From contig JAUCGI010000026.1 in the NCBI GenBank assembly GCA_030378035.1, positions 1 through 42,083 of the forward strand: a stretch of DNA of 42,083 bases, written 5' to 3'. Of this stretch, positions 25,860-33,530 are shown piece after piece. The stretch is from Desulfobacterales bacterium HSG2. Its GTDB lineage: Bacteria > Desulfobacterota > Desulfobacteria > Desulfobacterales > 4be13. Every line of letters begins with the position of its first letter. Position 1 is the first letter of the stretch. Position numbers and translations under genes: made by a program. A model generated the notes under the pieces. That model was not told where the DNA came from and ran no database searches. It was given only the letters and a program-made list of their open reading frames with translations.

Positions 25860-26792
25860 ATGGATTTGTTTTTTAACGAGTTGTCAGTAAAGCAGGCTGG
25901 TCATCCTGATATTGCAAAGCAATGGATGTGCGATTTGATGAAGGTTTACAAGTCGGCCAGCAAGAAAGGCTTTAAACGATTAAGAACCATACAGAATATT
26001 TCAGGAGAGTTCCTGGCCTCGAATTACAGCTTTTCTCATTGGTTAAAGGATCAGTCGGTGGATCAGGTCATCCGATTACTTTTCAGAACCCAGGCGCTGA
26101 ACTCCCCTTTTATTGAAGACATTTTAGAGAAAAAAAGTGAGAGCGGCGACAAACTGTTTGAATTTAAGCATAACGATAAAATTGCCAAAGGACTGGGTGC
26201 CGCATTTCTGCTTGATTCTCTTGCAGTCAGTCTCGATAATTCTCCTGAGTGGGATAAAACCTCAGTTCTGATACATGCCGCTTATTTTTCAGACGAAAAA
26301 CCGGATCTGAGCGAAACGGATGAAGCGGTCAGGCACTGTTGCAAAGCAACTCATCTGGAATCTTTGAAGAGGTGGATAGAGGCCGCAAACAAGCCTCCGA
26401 TTCCTGACGGAAGAATACTTTGGCTGAAGCGGAAATTATTATTCCCCCATCTGATTTTTTGTGAGGATGTGAGAAGACAGATCTCTCATTTACATGAAAA
26501 TCATGCTGAATTTGTTCAGATTAAGAAGCGGCTTTTTGAATTGGAAACGTATTGCGTAGCCTGGGAGACCGGTTCCTTTGATCCTAAGAGCATCCCGTCA
26601 AAAGTGACGCGTGAATCGTCCTCCCGAATTGAGAAATATGGGGACAAACTGACCGTATCATGCCCTGACAGCAGAGACCGCTTATTTTCCTGGCATTCAC
26701 GATACACTCCCGGAGCCGGCAGAATCCATTTTGATCCTGATGAGGGTGACAGGCAAATTCGTGTCGGTTATATCGGGCTTAAAATTCAATGA
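25860..26792 (+). CDS. unrecognised protein paired with the AAA ATPase, 3' end disrupted
   Basis: 310 residues, not recognised. It opens MDLFFNELSVKQAGHPDIAK, is largely alpha-helical by composition, and has a basic patch KSASKKGFKRLRT near residue 40 and acidic runs near 140-160. It starts 4 bp after the ATPase stop and has no strong ribosome-binding site, so it is probably translated by coupling. The end is abnormal: the stop at 26790-26792 lies just before a 156-bp inverted-repeat element, and the sequence after the element continues the frame for 24 codons (26952-27026) to a stop four bases before the next gene. Joining at the repeated AAAATT restores GLKINQTEELLQVFGKEQ. It could be the effector of the cassette; that is inference from position only. 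Confidence 0.75.
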   Translation: MDLFFNELSVKQAGHPDIAKQWMCDLMKVYKSASKKGFKRLRTIQNISGEFLASNYSFSHWLKDQSVDQVIRLLFRTQALNSPFIEDILEKKSESGDKLFEFKHNDKIAKGLGAAFLLDSLAVSLDNSPEWDKTSVLIHAAYFSDEKPDLSETDEAVRHCCKATHLESLKRWIEAANKPPIPDGRILWLKRKLLFPHLIFCEDVRRQISHLHENHAEFVQIKKRLFELETYCVAWETGSFDPKSIPSKVTRESSSRIEKYGDKLTVSCPDSRDRLFSWHSRYTPGAGRIHFDPDEGDRQIRVGYIGLKIQ

Positions 26793-26794
26793 AA

Positions 26795-26950
26795 ATGGGT
26801 GTGTCCCACCTCCTGTCATTCCGGGCAGAACTGAAAAAATGGGACATTTTTTCAGTTCCGACCCGGAATCCATCGCTGCCGAAGTCGGAAAATGTCCGCC
26901 TTTCAGTTTTGAGCCGGAATGACATTATGGGGTAGATGGGACACACTCAT
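26795..26950. mobile_element. 156-bp inverted-repeat element inserted in a coding sequence
   Basis: The terminal inverted repeats are ATGGGTGTGTCCCACCT (26795-26811) and AGATGGGACACACTCAT (26934-26950), 15 of 17 paired. Inside is the inverted third copy of the 1-205 hairpin family and a second GGAAAATGTCC-containing arm. No reading frame. AAAATT is present on both sides (26781 and 26952), consistent with a small target duplication or recombination site. Confidence 0.8.
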
Positions 26951-26951
26951 A

Positions 26952-27026
26952 AAAATTAATCAGACAGAGGAACTTCTTCAAGTGTTTGGCAAAGAACAGT
27001 TTAACACGGTTACCAAGGATCTGTGA
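26952..27026 (+). pseudogene. severed C-terminus of the upstream 310-residue protein
   Basis: Codons KINQTEELLQVFGKEQFNTV and so on to TGA at 27024-27026, with no start of their own. They are in register with the upstream gene if the element is removed at the AAAATT repeat, and they restore a 4-bp gap to the next gene, matching the tight spacing of the rest of the operon. Confidence 0.7.
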
Positions 27027-27030
27027 TTGA

Positions 27031-27264
27031 ATGAAATACGAGGTTATAGATAAAATTGAACAGATTGAAGTTATTGCAACTGGAAAGTCTGTCCGGGAAA
27101 TCAGCAGACTGAACAGAATTTACGGCAAGGGACGCTGGAGAAAACTAAAAGGCATTACAAAAGTCCGATTTGAGGACGGAAGAGTCTGCAAGGCAGACGT
27201 TCACTGGTATGAAGCACACGGAATTGGAAAAAAAGGGTTTAAAATCAAACAAATTTTTGACTAA
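27031..27264 (+). CDS. small basic hypothetical protein
   Basis: 77 residues. Notable segment YGKGRWRKLKGITKVRFEDG, then ADVHWYEAHGIGKKGFKIK. I have an impression of similar short proteins in Desulfobacterota and cyanobacteria but know no function. No signal peptide or membrane segment. Translation probably depends on coupling to the upstream gene, now disturbed by the insertion. Confidence 0.7.
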   Translation: MKYEVIDKIEQIEVIATGKSVREISRLNRIYGKGRWRKLKGITKVRFEDGRVCKADVHWYEAHGIGKKGFKIKQIFD

Positions 27265-27280
27265 CAGAAAGGCAACCGAA

Positions 27281-27514
27281 ATGAAAAAATTCGCAATATG
27301 CATCAACAATGAAGGCCATGAGGTCTCACTGGAGCGGTGGAAGGTTTATGAACTCATAACCGATGAGAAAGCCTCTGCATACGGGCAGGCTCGTGTGATT
27401 GACGAATCAGGAGAGGATTATCTGTATCCTTATGACTTTTTTGTCAGAATTGACTTGCCCGAATTGGTTCAGGAAGCCATGATTTCAGAAAGAGTCGGCT
27501 TGTCAGCGCCATAA
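27281..27514 (+). CDS. small acidic hypothetical protein
   Basis: 77 residues from the ATG at 27281; an upstream in-frame ATG at 27170 lies inside the previous gene and is unlikely. Sequence features: CINNEGHEVSLERWKVYELI and DESGEDYLYPYDFFVRI, resembling small proteins often paired with the preceding type. The 16-bp gap to the previous gene suggests the same transcript. Function unknown. Confidence 0.7.
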   Translation: MKKFAICINNEGHEVSLERWKVYELITDEKASAYGQARVIDESGEDYLYPYDFFVRIDLPELVQEAMISERVGLSAP

Positions 27515-27523
27515 CGAATTTGT

Positions 27524-27550
27524 CCGGAGTGCAAAGTTTACTTTGCAAGT
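27524..27550. repeat. GCAAAGTTTACTTTGC palindrome with CCGGAGT flank
   Basis: Perfect 6-bp stem GCAAAG / CTTTGC with a TTTA loop, preceded by CCGGAGT. A member of the same loose family as 7646-7840, 9418-9444 and 17051-17124. Confidence 0.75.
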
Positions 27551-27582
27551 CTGAACAGAGCCAGAGTAAGGAGTTTGACATT

Positions 27583-28962
27583 ATGAAATTAAAATTCATC
27601 TCAAAGGAAACACTCAAACGCATAACCATCATTATCCCGATCATCATCTCGGTCATCATCGTCTCCGGGATGGTACGGGCTCGGAAAGGGCCGGAGCGTC
27701 TTGACCTGAAGGAAACAACGCGCACCGTCCGGGTCATAAAGACACAAACAACAGATGTTATCCCGAGGGCCATCGGCTACGGCTATGTGGTCCCCGCACA
27801 GGCATGGCAGGCGGTTGCGGAAGTCAGCGGCAAGGTGATCGAACTCAGCCCCCAGTTCAAAAAAGGCTCTGTTTGCAGGAAAGGAACGGTGCTGCTCCGA
27901 ATCGATCCCGCAAAATACAAATCAGCCATTGCCCAGATGGAAGCCACTGTTCAGAGCATTAAGGCACAGTTGGCCGAACTCAGCGCCCAGGAGAAAAACT
28001 ATAAGTCCTCGCTGGAAATCGAGAGGAAATCCCTTGCTCTGAATAAAAAGGAGCTGGACCGCCACAAACAGCTTTTCAGAAAGGGCACGATTTCCGCGTC
28101 AAAATATGACAAAGAACGATTGTCATACAATGCCCAGCGCACAAAAGTGCAGAATCTGAAAAACTCGCTGAACCTTGTTCCCGCAAATCGCAAAGTGCTC
28201 AAAGCGAACCTTGCACTGAATCAGGTGAAGCTGAAGGACACCCGGCTCGATCTTGAATATGCAACCATCAAAGCGCCATTTAACTGCCGCATTACCGATG
28301 TGAAAGTCGAAATGGCCCAGTTCGTCCAGAAAGGCCAAGTTACCGCAACGGCTGACGGGACAAAGACCGCTGAGATTACCGCCCAGATTCCCATGCACAA
28401 AATGCGGAATCTGGTAAAATCCGCAAGCCGTCCGGTTTCGGTGACCGGTATGGATGGTACGAAACTGCGGGAAATGCTCGGCATAACCGCGGTCGTCAGA
28501 CTGAAAACAGGGGATTTATCCTCGGAATGGGACGCGAAGCTTTCCCGAATCGACGCCACCATTGATCCCCAGACACGGACCCTCGGCGTCATCGTTGCCG
28601 TGGAAGATCCTTATAAAAAGATGATCGTGGGCACCCGTCCGCCCCTTGCCCGCAATATGTTCTGCGAAGTTGAACTGAAAGGCCGGGCCATTCCGGGAAA
28701 GATTGTCATTCCGAGGTCCGCCCTCCATGACGGCCATGTCTATGTGATGAATGCCGAAAAACGCCTGGTCAGGAAAAAGGTCGGCATCGACTTTCCGCAG
28801 ACGAATTTTTATGTGGTCAGAGAGGGACTGGAGGCGGGTGAATGGGTGATTGTCTCCGATCTGATTCCGGCCATTGAGGGGATGCTGTTAGAGCCTCAGG
28901 AGGATAAGGCATTCAGTGAGATGCTTGTTGCAGAGGCTGCGGGGGAGTCAGGGGTCAGGTAG
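27583..28962 (+). CDS. HlyD/AcrA-type RND efflux adaptor
   Basis: 459 residues from the ATG nine bases after AAGGAG (27568-27573). One N-terminal membrane anchor (about 10-30, IIIPIIISVIIVSGM). The lipoyl halves flank a long coiled coil (about 120-235): WQAVAEVSGKVIELSP before and LEYATIKAPFNCRITDVKVE after. The beta-barrel and membrane-proximal domains end in KIVIPRSALHDGHVYVMN and GLEAGEWVIVSDLIPAIEGM. This is the adaptor of a tripartite efflux pump, but the expected RND pump gene does not follow; a hexamer repeat and an XRE regulator do. It may serve a pump encoded elsewhere. Confidence 0.9.
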   Translation: MKLKFISKETLKRITIIIPIIISVIIVSGMVRARKGPERLDLKETTRTVRVIKTQTTDVIPRAIGYGYVVPAQAWQAVAEVSGKVIELSPQFKKGSVCRKGTVLLRIDPAKYKSAIAQMEATVQSIKAQLAELSAQEKNYKSSLEIERKSLALNKKELDRHKQLFRKGTISASKYDKERLSYNAQRTKVQNLKNSLNLVPANRKVLKANLALNQVKLKDTRLDLEYATIKAPFNCRITDVKVEMAQFVQKGQVTATADGTKTAEITAQIPMHKMRNLVKSASRPVSVTGMDGTKLREMLGITAVVRLKTGDLSSEWDAKLSRIDATIDPQTRTLGVIVAVEDPYKKMIVGTRPPLARNMFCEVELKGRAIPGKIVIPRSALHDGHVYVMNAEKRLVRKKVGIDFPQTNFYVVREGLEAGEWVIVSDLIPAIEGMLLEPQEDKAFSEMLVAEAAGESGVR

Positions 28963-28978
28963 CTTGGGAATTTCAAAA

Positions 28979-29054
28979 TTCTTGCTCTTGCTCTTGCTCT
29001 TGCTCTTGATCTTAACCTGTTAGATAAAGATAAAGATAAAGATAAAGATAAAGA
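28979..29054. repeat. short hexamer foldback (CTTGCT / GATAAA arms)
   Basis: Five CTTGCT-type units, a spacer near AACCTGTTA, then five GATAAA units. The arms do not carry the same unit type, so the pairing is imperfect. Confidence 0.85.
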
Positions 29055-29104
29055 ATTTTGGAAATCCTTAAGTTTACACTTATGATTAACGACAGAGGTG
29101 TATT

Positions 29105-29482
29105 ATGTTGGCAGTCGTGAAAAAGCACCGTACTGAAGAGACGCTTTTCAGGGTAAAAGGTGACATTCCGCACAAGGTGATAGACTATCTTGCAAGGGAG
29201 TTCGGTCCGGACTTTGAAATTCCGGAGGCGGAAGAGGAGTTTGTCAATATCTTTGAGACAGACTGGTACAGGGAAATCAGTGCGGCCACAACTCCCGGAG
29301 ATGTCTTAAAAATTTACAGGGAAAACATCGGACTGACTCAGGCGGAACTGGGCAGGAAACTCGGAGAATTCACAGCCCGGGAAATATCTGATATGGAAGA
29401 TGACAAATCCTATATCAGCAGAGAGGCGGCTGAAAAGTTAAGCAATTTTTTTGAAGTGCCGATCAGCCGATTTCATCCGTAA
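29105..29482 (+). CDS. XRE-family helix-turn-helix protein
   Basis: 125 residues. The C-terminal 65 residues form an HTH: VLKIYRENIGLTQAELGRKL followed by FTAREISDMEDDKSYISREA and a FFEVPISRFHP tail typical of XRE antitoxins and regulators. The N-terminal 60 residues (EETLFRVKGDIPHKVIDYLA) are not recognised. Ribosome-binding site GAGGTG. It might be an antitoxin, but no toxin with a familiar motif adjoins it. Confidence 0.78.
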   Translation: MLAVVKKHRTEETLFRVKGDIPHKVIDYLAREFGPDFEIPEAEEEFVNIFETDWYREISAATTPGDVLKIYRENIGLTQAELGRKLGEFTAREISDMEDDKSYISREAAEKLSNFFEVPISRFHP

Positions 29483-29577
29483 CCAAAGGACTTATTCCGG
29501 CATCCTTCACAGAAGCCCAAAAGTAGTTTATACTTCTGGTGAGGTGTTTCACCTCTCGCAGAGGCTCGGAGGCAAAT

Positions 29578-29922
29578 ATGACAACTCAAATTAACGGAAA
29601 TATAAAGACAGAATATGACAGGAAACTTGACCTGTTTACCGCATACATAAAAGAGGACAAAGGAAATCCGATTGAAACCATACCCGGTCCGTTTGACGGG
29701 CATGTTCTTTTTGAAGTGGATTCCGCTGACGGAGACCTTGTCAGAATTGTAATTTATGATTTTTCTGTTATTCGCCGTGAACTGATGAAAGAAATGGTGT
29801 TTCTCTTAACAAAAAAGAGAGTCCCGGAATTGGTTGAAAGTGCTTATAAATGTTTTTCAGGCGGGCAGAGATTATGTTCCGAAGCCTTTATGAATTCGGG
29901 CTGTATATGGAAATTGACATAA
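29578..29922 (+). CDS. hypothetical protein, possibly frameshifted at the 3' end
   Basis: 114 residues from the ATG after CGGAGG (29567-29572). Residues 30-75 (IETIPGPFDGHVLFEVDSAD, LVRIVIYDFSVI) look like a small beta-rich domain; the family is not recognised. The last 25 residues (CFSGGQRLCSEAF...) read poorly, while other frames over the same bases give better protein-like text (LINVFQAGRDYVPKPL, then LYEFGLYMEIDINVADSDG to a TAA at about 29943). Two small frameshifts near 29845 and 29885 would explain this. Confidence 0.5.
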   Translation: MTTQINGNIKTEYDRKLDLFTAYIKEDKGNPIETIPGPFDGHVLFEVDSADGDLVRIVIYDFSVIRRELMKEMVFLLTKKRVPELVESAYKCFSGGQRLCSEAFMNSGCIWKLT

Positions 29923-29939
29923 ATGTTGCTGATTCTGAC

Positions 29940-30245
29940 GGATAACGGATTTTGTGGTTGCCTTTCTTGTTGTGGAACGTGTATTTTTCCCGGTTCGTTG
30001 CCAGGAGAGTCTGTGCGGCAGATGTGGCTGTGATCTGACGGATGGCTTCCTGGTAAGCCTCTTCAGGAAGGCCGGGGTTCAGTTCCGTGGGTGAGTACCA
30101 TTTCCCGGTCATCCCGGCGACCGAGCGTTCCATTCGGTCCGAAGGTTTCTGTGTTGTAGGCATAGACCGAGTCCCAACCGAGTTGCTGTTCCAGGTAGTC
30201 GGCGGTGGTCTGCTGGACAAGGGTGTCTTCTGTGTAAATGTTCAT
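29940..30245 (-). pseudogene. hsdR: hsdR remnant (type I restriction endonuclease N-terminus)
   Basis: Starts with ATG at 30245, overlapping the hsdS stop by 4 bp as in intact operons. The first 50 residues match the HsdR N-terminus (MNIYTEDTLVQQTTADYLEQ, GWDSVYAYNTETFGPNGTLG, REMVLT). The frame then breaks near 30090, and LNPGLPEEAYQEAIRQITAT and LLATNREKY follow in another frame, ending around TFHNKKGN. Short stretches expected after VLT and after REKY seem deleted. The motor and nuclease domains, over 90% of the protein, are missing. Confidence 0.85.
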
Positions 30246-31369
30246 AGAGTCACCTCCCCGTTCATCAGGCGTGGAAGGAGGATATCACGCGCCTTTTTCA
30301 GTGAGTCGTTATATTTCCGCAGATTATTGATCTGTCCATGTAACGGTGTGACGAACTCCTCGAACAATCGCAAAATTTTCTGTTCAGGCATCAGGAATGT
30401 TCGGCTATGCGCGAAATTCCGGTTTAGCCCGGGTACCGCCACATCAGTGCTGATGAATGCCGTGTTCAACAGCGCATAGAACAGGTAGAAGTTGCAGTTC
30501 TCGCTGTCGATAAAGTAAACCGTGTCAATTGGGTGGTAGTCGGTCGCACTCCAATACACGCTGCCGACATTTCCTTTTCGACCCACGATGATGCCAGGAC
30601 CTTGGACGAGTGCCTTATTGTGAAAGCCCACAACGCCGCTTGATCCAAAAACGGGATATGGACCGGGGATACGGTCGTCTTGTTTAAGCGTCTTCCCATA
30701 CTTCAGCGGCACCACCTCGCCCAGCGTTTTTTTCTCCCACTTCTCCGGTATGCCGTCTTTGATTTTAGCGTGTTCATGCCCGGGAAAGCGGAGATGGACG
30801 AACCACTCCTTGAAGAGCAGCCGTGCCGACTGCCCCAGCAACTGAATCCGCCGCCGGTTGTTTTCGATCAGGTCGTCGTAGGCGGAGAGGATGGAGGCTA
30901 TGCGTTTTTGTGTGTCAAGCGGCGGAAGAGGAAGAGGAAACGCGGATAAAACTTTGGCGTTAGCATTCGGTTGCGCCGCCCCACCTACCCGAGATAATAC
31001 AAACCGCTTATACATATCCGACTCAAGCACCCTTCCAATGTAACCGGGCTCCACTTCAGAACTATCGAAACGAAACCTGACCAAGTAGGACGCAAATACC
31101 GCATCGCGCTCATCGCGGATCAGCTTGGCGTAACCCACTGTTGCACCGGTACGGGCTACAACAATATCACCAGGTTGCAAACGATATCTTTCGAGATTTT
31201 TTTCATCAATAGTGCAATAGGGAACGGAATCCCAGTCAATTTGCAGAGGAACGATGTCGGTTATTCTCAAAAAGTGAGGTCCAACCGGCTCTCGCGTCGC
31301 TGAAGCTGTATAGCCATAGCGCACCGACTCGGCTATATCGGCAAGTGGCTTTGACTCTGGTTGTATCAT
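30242..31369 (-). CDS. hsdS: type I restriction-modification specificity subunit (HsdS)
   Basis: 375 residues, typical length. Two target-recognition domains: the first about 1-165 (YGYTASATREPVGPHFLRIT, GDIVVARTGATVGYAKLI, PLPLPPLDTQKRIASILSAY), the second about 205-370 (WEKKTLGEVVPLKYGK, YPVFGSSGVVGFHNKA, IIVGRKGNVGSVYW, LLPRLMNGEVTL), joined by conserved helices (DDLIENNRRRIQLLGQSARL). It would direct HsdM/HsdR to an asymmetric DNA site. No hsdM is next to it: upstream lies a foldback element. With hsdR broken, it is probably an orphan, although specificity subunits sometimes serve a distant hsdM. Confidence 0.93.
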   Translation of the reverse strand: MIQPESKPLADIAESVRYGYTASATREPVGPHFLRITDIVPLQIDWDSVPYCTIDEKNLERYRLQPGDIVVARTGATVGYAKLIRDERDAVFASYLVRFRFDSSEVEPGYIGRVLESDMYKRFVLSRVGGAAQPNANAKVLSAFPLPLPPLDTQKRIASILSAYDDLIENNRRRIQLLGQSARLLFKEWFVHLRFPGHEHAKIKDGIPEKWEKKTLGEVVPLKYGKTLKQDDRIPGPYPVFGSSGVVGFHNKALVQGPGIIVGRKGNVGSVYWSATDYHPIDTVYFIDSENCNFYLFYALLNTAFISTDVAVPGLNRNFAHSRTFLMPEQKILRLFEEFVTPLHGQINNLRKYNDSLKKARDILLPRLMNGEVTL

Positions 31370-31391
31370 CCCAACTCCTCAAATTTTTTTT

Positions 31392-31588
31392 CTGATTATA
31401 ACGGATTTAGGGAAGGCCTTGCCTTAAACTTGCACTTGCACTTGCACTAAAACCCGCACCGCGCCCGGACTCCGGCCTAGGCGTGCTCCGTTGGTGAGTG
31501 TCCGGGGGCATAAGTGCAAGTCTGAGGGCAAGTTTAAGGGCAAGTGCAAGTGCAAGTTTAAGGGCTCCCTAAATCCGTTATAATCGGT
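31392..31588. mobile_element. foldback element, second copy, with TIRs
   Basis: Left end CTGATTATAACGGATTTAGG, right end CCTAAATCCGTTATAATCGG: 19 of 20 paired. Inside are opposed arms of CTTGCA / TGCAAG and TTTAAG hexamers around a GC-rich centre. About 197 bp, no reading frame. Same terminal sequence as the element at 20902-21081. It separates hsdS from whatever lay upstream. Confidence 0.85.
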
Positions 31589-31679
31589 TTTTTTTAATCG
31601 TCGCAGCCAGTTGGATCGCTTCAGCATTGGGATATTCCAACTTCAGATAGATGCTCCGCAAGATGTTGTGTCTATTCAT
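31578..31679 (-). CDS. possible 33-residue ORF, truncated by the foldback element
   Basis: Starts at 31679 with GGAGGA six bases upstream and reads MNRHNILRSIYLKLEYPNAE, then AIQLAATIKKNRL, with the stop formed by the TTATAA of the element's terminal repeat. The N-terminus is protein-like and the stop is supplied by the repeat, so this may be the surviving start of a longer small gene upstream of hsdS. The adjacent 31680-31973 holds nothing recognisable. Confidence 0.35.
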   Translation of the reverse strand: MNRHNILRSIYLKLEYPNAEAIQLAATIKKNRL

Positions 31680-31973
31680 TCCACATCCTCCAGTAATCTA
31701 ATTTTTCCAAACAGTAGTCGGAGTTTTTCAGAAAGAAGCGTCCGATTGTCACAAGCCCATAACTGCTGAAATATCAGGCGGGAAAATCTGCTCCGACCGA
31801 TTTCCCCGGTTCCTGATTCCGAAATTTTGTCATACCGATATAATTCCTCGCAGATTGTATATCTGAATATTTATAGCTTTGAAAACTGATGTCAAGCTAT
31901 TTTTTCCCGGAGCAATCTTGCTGTAAACCTCATCTTTCCTCAAAAAAAGCAGTCCATTATGAATCTTACTTAA

Positions 31974-32594
31974 TTAAGGACTCTGGGTACACGACTCACA
32001 AGGAAACATGCTCTTAAAAGCAACCACTTTGGTCAGCCCATCCGCTCTGAAAACAGCCGCCCCCTCCCTCACATGGATCGGAAATGAGAAATCGGGCACT
32101 CCGAGCCACCACTTTTCCAGTTGAGCAAACGCGTCCACACCTTTCTCCTTCAGCTTGAATCCGCCGGTGACCATCAGACTCAGGAGAGACTGTCTCCCGT
32201 CAAACATGGCATGTACCCGCAACTGGTTGGTCTTGCCGGCAGGTATCCACTGGGTTTCAACGGAATGAACGGTGTTGAGATCAAATTCCTCAAACGCGAG
32301 AGTGAACTTCAGACTCTCCATCCTTACCGGGTAGGGATTCGGATTTTCAATCTCAAAGATAAGAGCCAGATCAAGCGGCGCGCCGTAGTTTCCTGCTGTT
32401 CCCTTTGTGGGCTCGACCTTTTTGGAAAAATACCACCATCCCCAATAATGCGCCACTTCCACATAGCTCAACGTCACCACCGGCGCTTTGAAATTTTCCC
32501 CGGTCGGCTCTGCCGCGATCACACAGTTGCTCAGAAAAAGAACTGTGAAAACAATTACACCCAGACAAATTGATACAACTGATTTTTTGTGCAT
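31974..32594 (-). CDS. LEA14/WHy-like exported protein
   Basis: 206 residues from the ATG at 32594, which follows AAAGGAG; an earlier in-frame start lacks a signal. Residues 1-27 are a signal peptide (SICLGVIVFTVLFLSNCVIAA); LSNC could be a lipobox, with Cys23, making it a lipoprotein. The core, DLALIFEIENPNPYPVRMES followed by LKFTLAFEEFDLNTV, is the LEA_2/WHy beta-sandwich pattern known from desiccation-related and bacterial stress proteins. It lies downstream of livF on the same strand, but the gap of 95 bp and its own ribosome-binding site leave co-transcription open. Confidence 0.75.
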   Translation of the reverse strand: MHKKSVVSICLGVIVFTVLFLSNCVIAAEPTGENFKAPVVTLSYVEVAHYWGWWYFSKKVEPTKGTAGNYGAPLDLALIFEIENPNPYPVRMESLKFTLAFEEFDLNTVHSVETQWIPAGKTNQLRVHAMFDGRQSLLSLMVTGGFKLKEKGVDAFAQLEKWWLGVPDFSFPIHVREGAAVFRADGLTKVVAFKSMFPCESCTQSP

Positions 32595-32689
32595 CTTCAA
32601 TCTCCTTTCAGAAGTTGGCCCGACAGTCAAAGTCATGTAAGGTGGCTTACGCCATGCTTCACCACCCCGCATAACTTTTCACTGCCGAG

Positions 32690-33517
32690 TCATGTAAGCC
32701 ATCTCTTTCTTCGTTTATAATGCTTAACATCCCGAAAACTCTTCCGGCCACCCACATCGGACAGGCCCAGATAGAAATCCTTGATATCCGGGTTGTTCCT
32801 AAGTTTATCCGCTGTGTCGTCCATGACAATGCGGCCGTTCTCCATCACATAAGCATAGGGCGCGACATTCAAGGCCAGCTTGGCATTCTGTTCCACCAGA
32901 AGAATCGATATCTTCTTCTCCTTATTGAGCCGGGTGATGATATTGAAAATTTCATGGATGAGCAGAGGGGCAAGCCCCATGGAGGGTTCATCCAGAAGAA
33001 TCAGCTTGGGGTCAGCCATCAGCGCGCGTCCCACAACCGTCATCTGCTGCTCTCCGCCGCTGATAAGACCCGCGGTTTCATTCCGCTTTTCCCTGAGCCG
33101 CGGGAAGTAGTGATAGACCATCTCCATACCCTCCCTGACGGACTTTCTGTTTTTTCTCAGGTGAGCCCCCACTTTCAGATTCTGCTCCACAGTGAGATGT
33201 TCAAAGACTCTCCGTCCCTCAATCACCTGGATAATGCCCATCTTGGCGATCTTTTCAGCGACCATCCGGTCAATGCGTTCGCCCATGAACTCAATCGACC
33301 CGTCGGTAACCTCGCCATCCTCGTGTTTCAGGAGACCGGAGACCGCCTTCAGAGTGGTACTCTTACCGGCCCCGTTCGCGCCGAGAATCGCCACAATGCC
33401 TCCATCCGGAACTTCCATGGAGACCCCTTTGAGCGCGAGAATCACTTCGTGATACCTCACTTCGATATTACTGATCTTTAAAATCGGTTCTTGCTTTGAC
33501 AATGCCGCGTCCCCCAT
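32690..33517 (-). CDS. livF: branched-chain amino acid ABC transporter ATPase LivF
   Basis: 275 residues from the ATG at 33517. Walker A GANGAGKST near residue 45, signature ISGGEQQM (where LSGGQ is usual), Walker B LILLDEPSMGLAP, H-loop ILLVEQNAKLAL: the LivF type. The tail NPDIKDFYLGL, about 20 residues from the end, is also LivF-like. The frame stays open upstream through the hexamer repeat (33531-33714), so the start is not certain; the segment before 33517 would encode only Lys-Ser/Ile repeats, and the ribosome-binding site (GAGATCAAG) is weak. Confidence 0.92.
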   Translation of the reverse strand: MGDAALSKQEPILKISNIEVRYHEVILALKGVSMEVPDGGIVAILGANGAGKSTTLKAVSGLLKHEDGEVTDGSIEFMGERIDRMVAEKIAKMGIIQVIEGRRVFEHLTVEQNLKVGAHLRKNRKSVREGMEMVYHYFPRLREKRNETAGLISGGEQQMTVVGRALMADPKLILLDEPSMGLAPLLIHEIFNIITRLNKEKKISILLVEQNAKLALNVAPYAYVMENGRIVMDDTADKLRNNPDIKDFYLGLSDVGGRKSFRDVKHYKRRKRWLT

Positions 33518-33530
33518 AATCTTGATCTCA

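Noticed and set aside
29105..29922. Toxin-antitoxin pair
   Set aside because: The XRE protein fits an antitoxin, but the next gene lacks any recognisable toxin motif and may be frameshifted.
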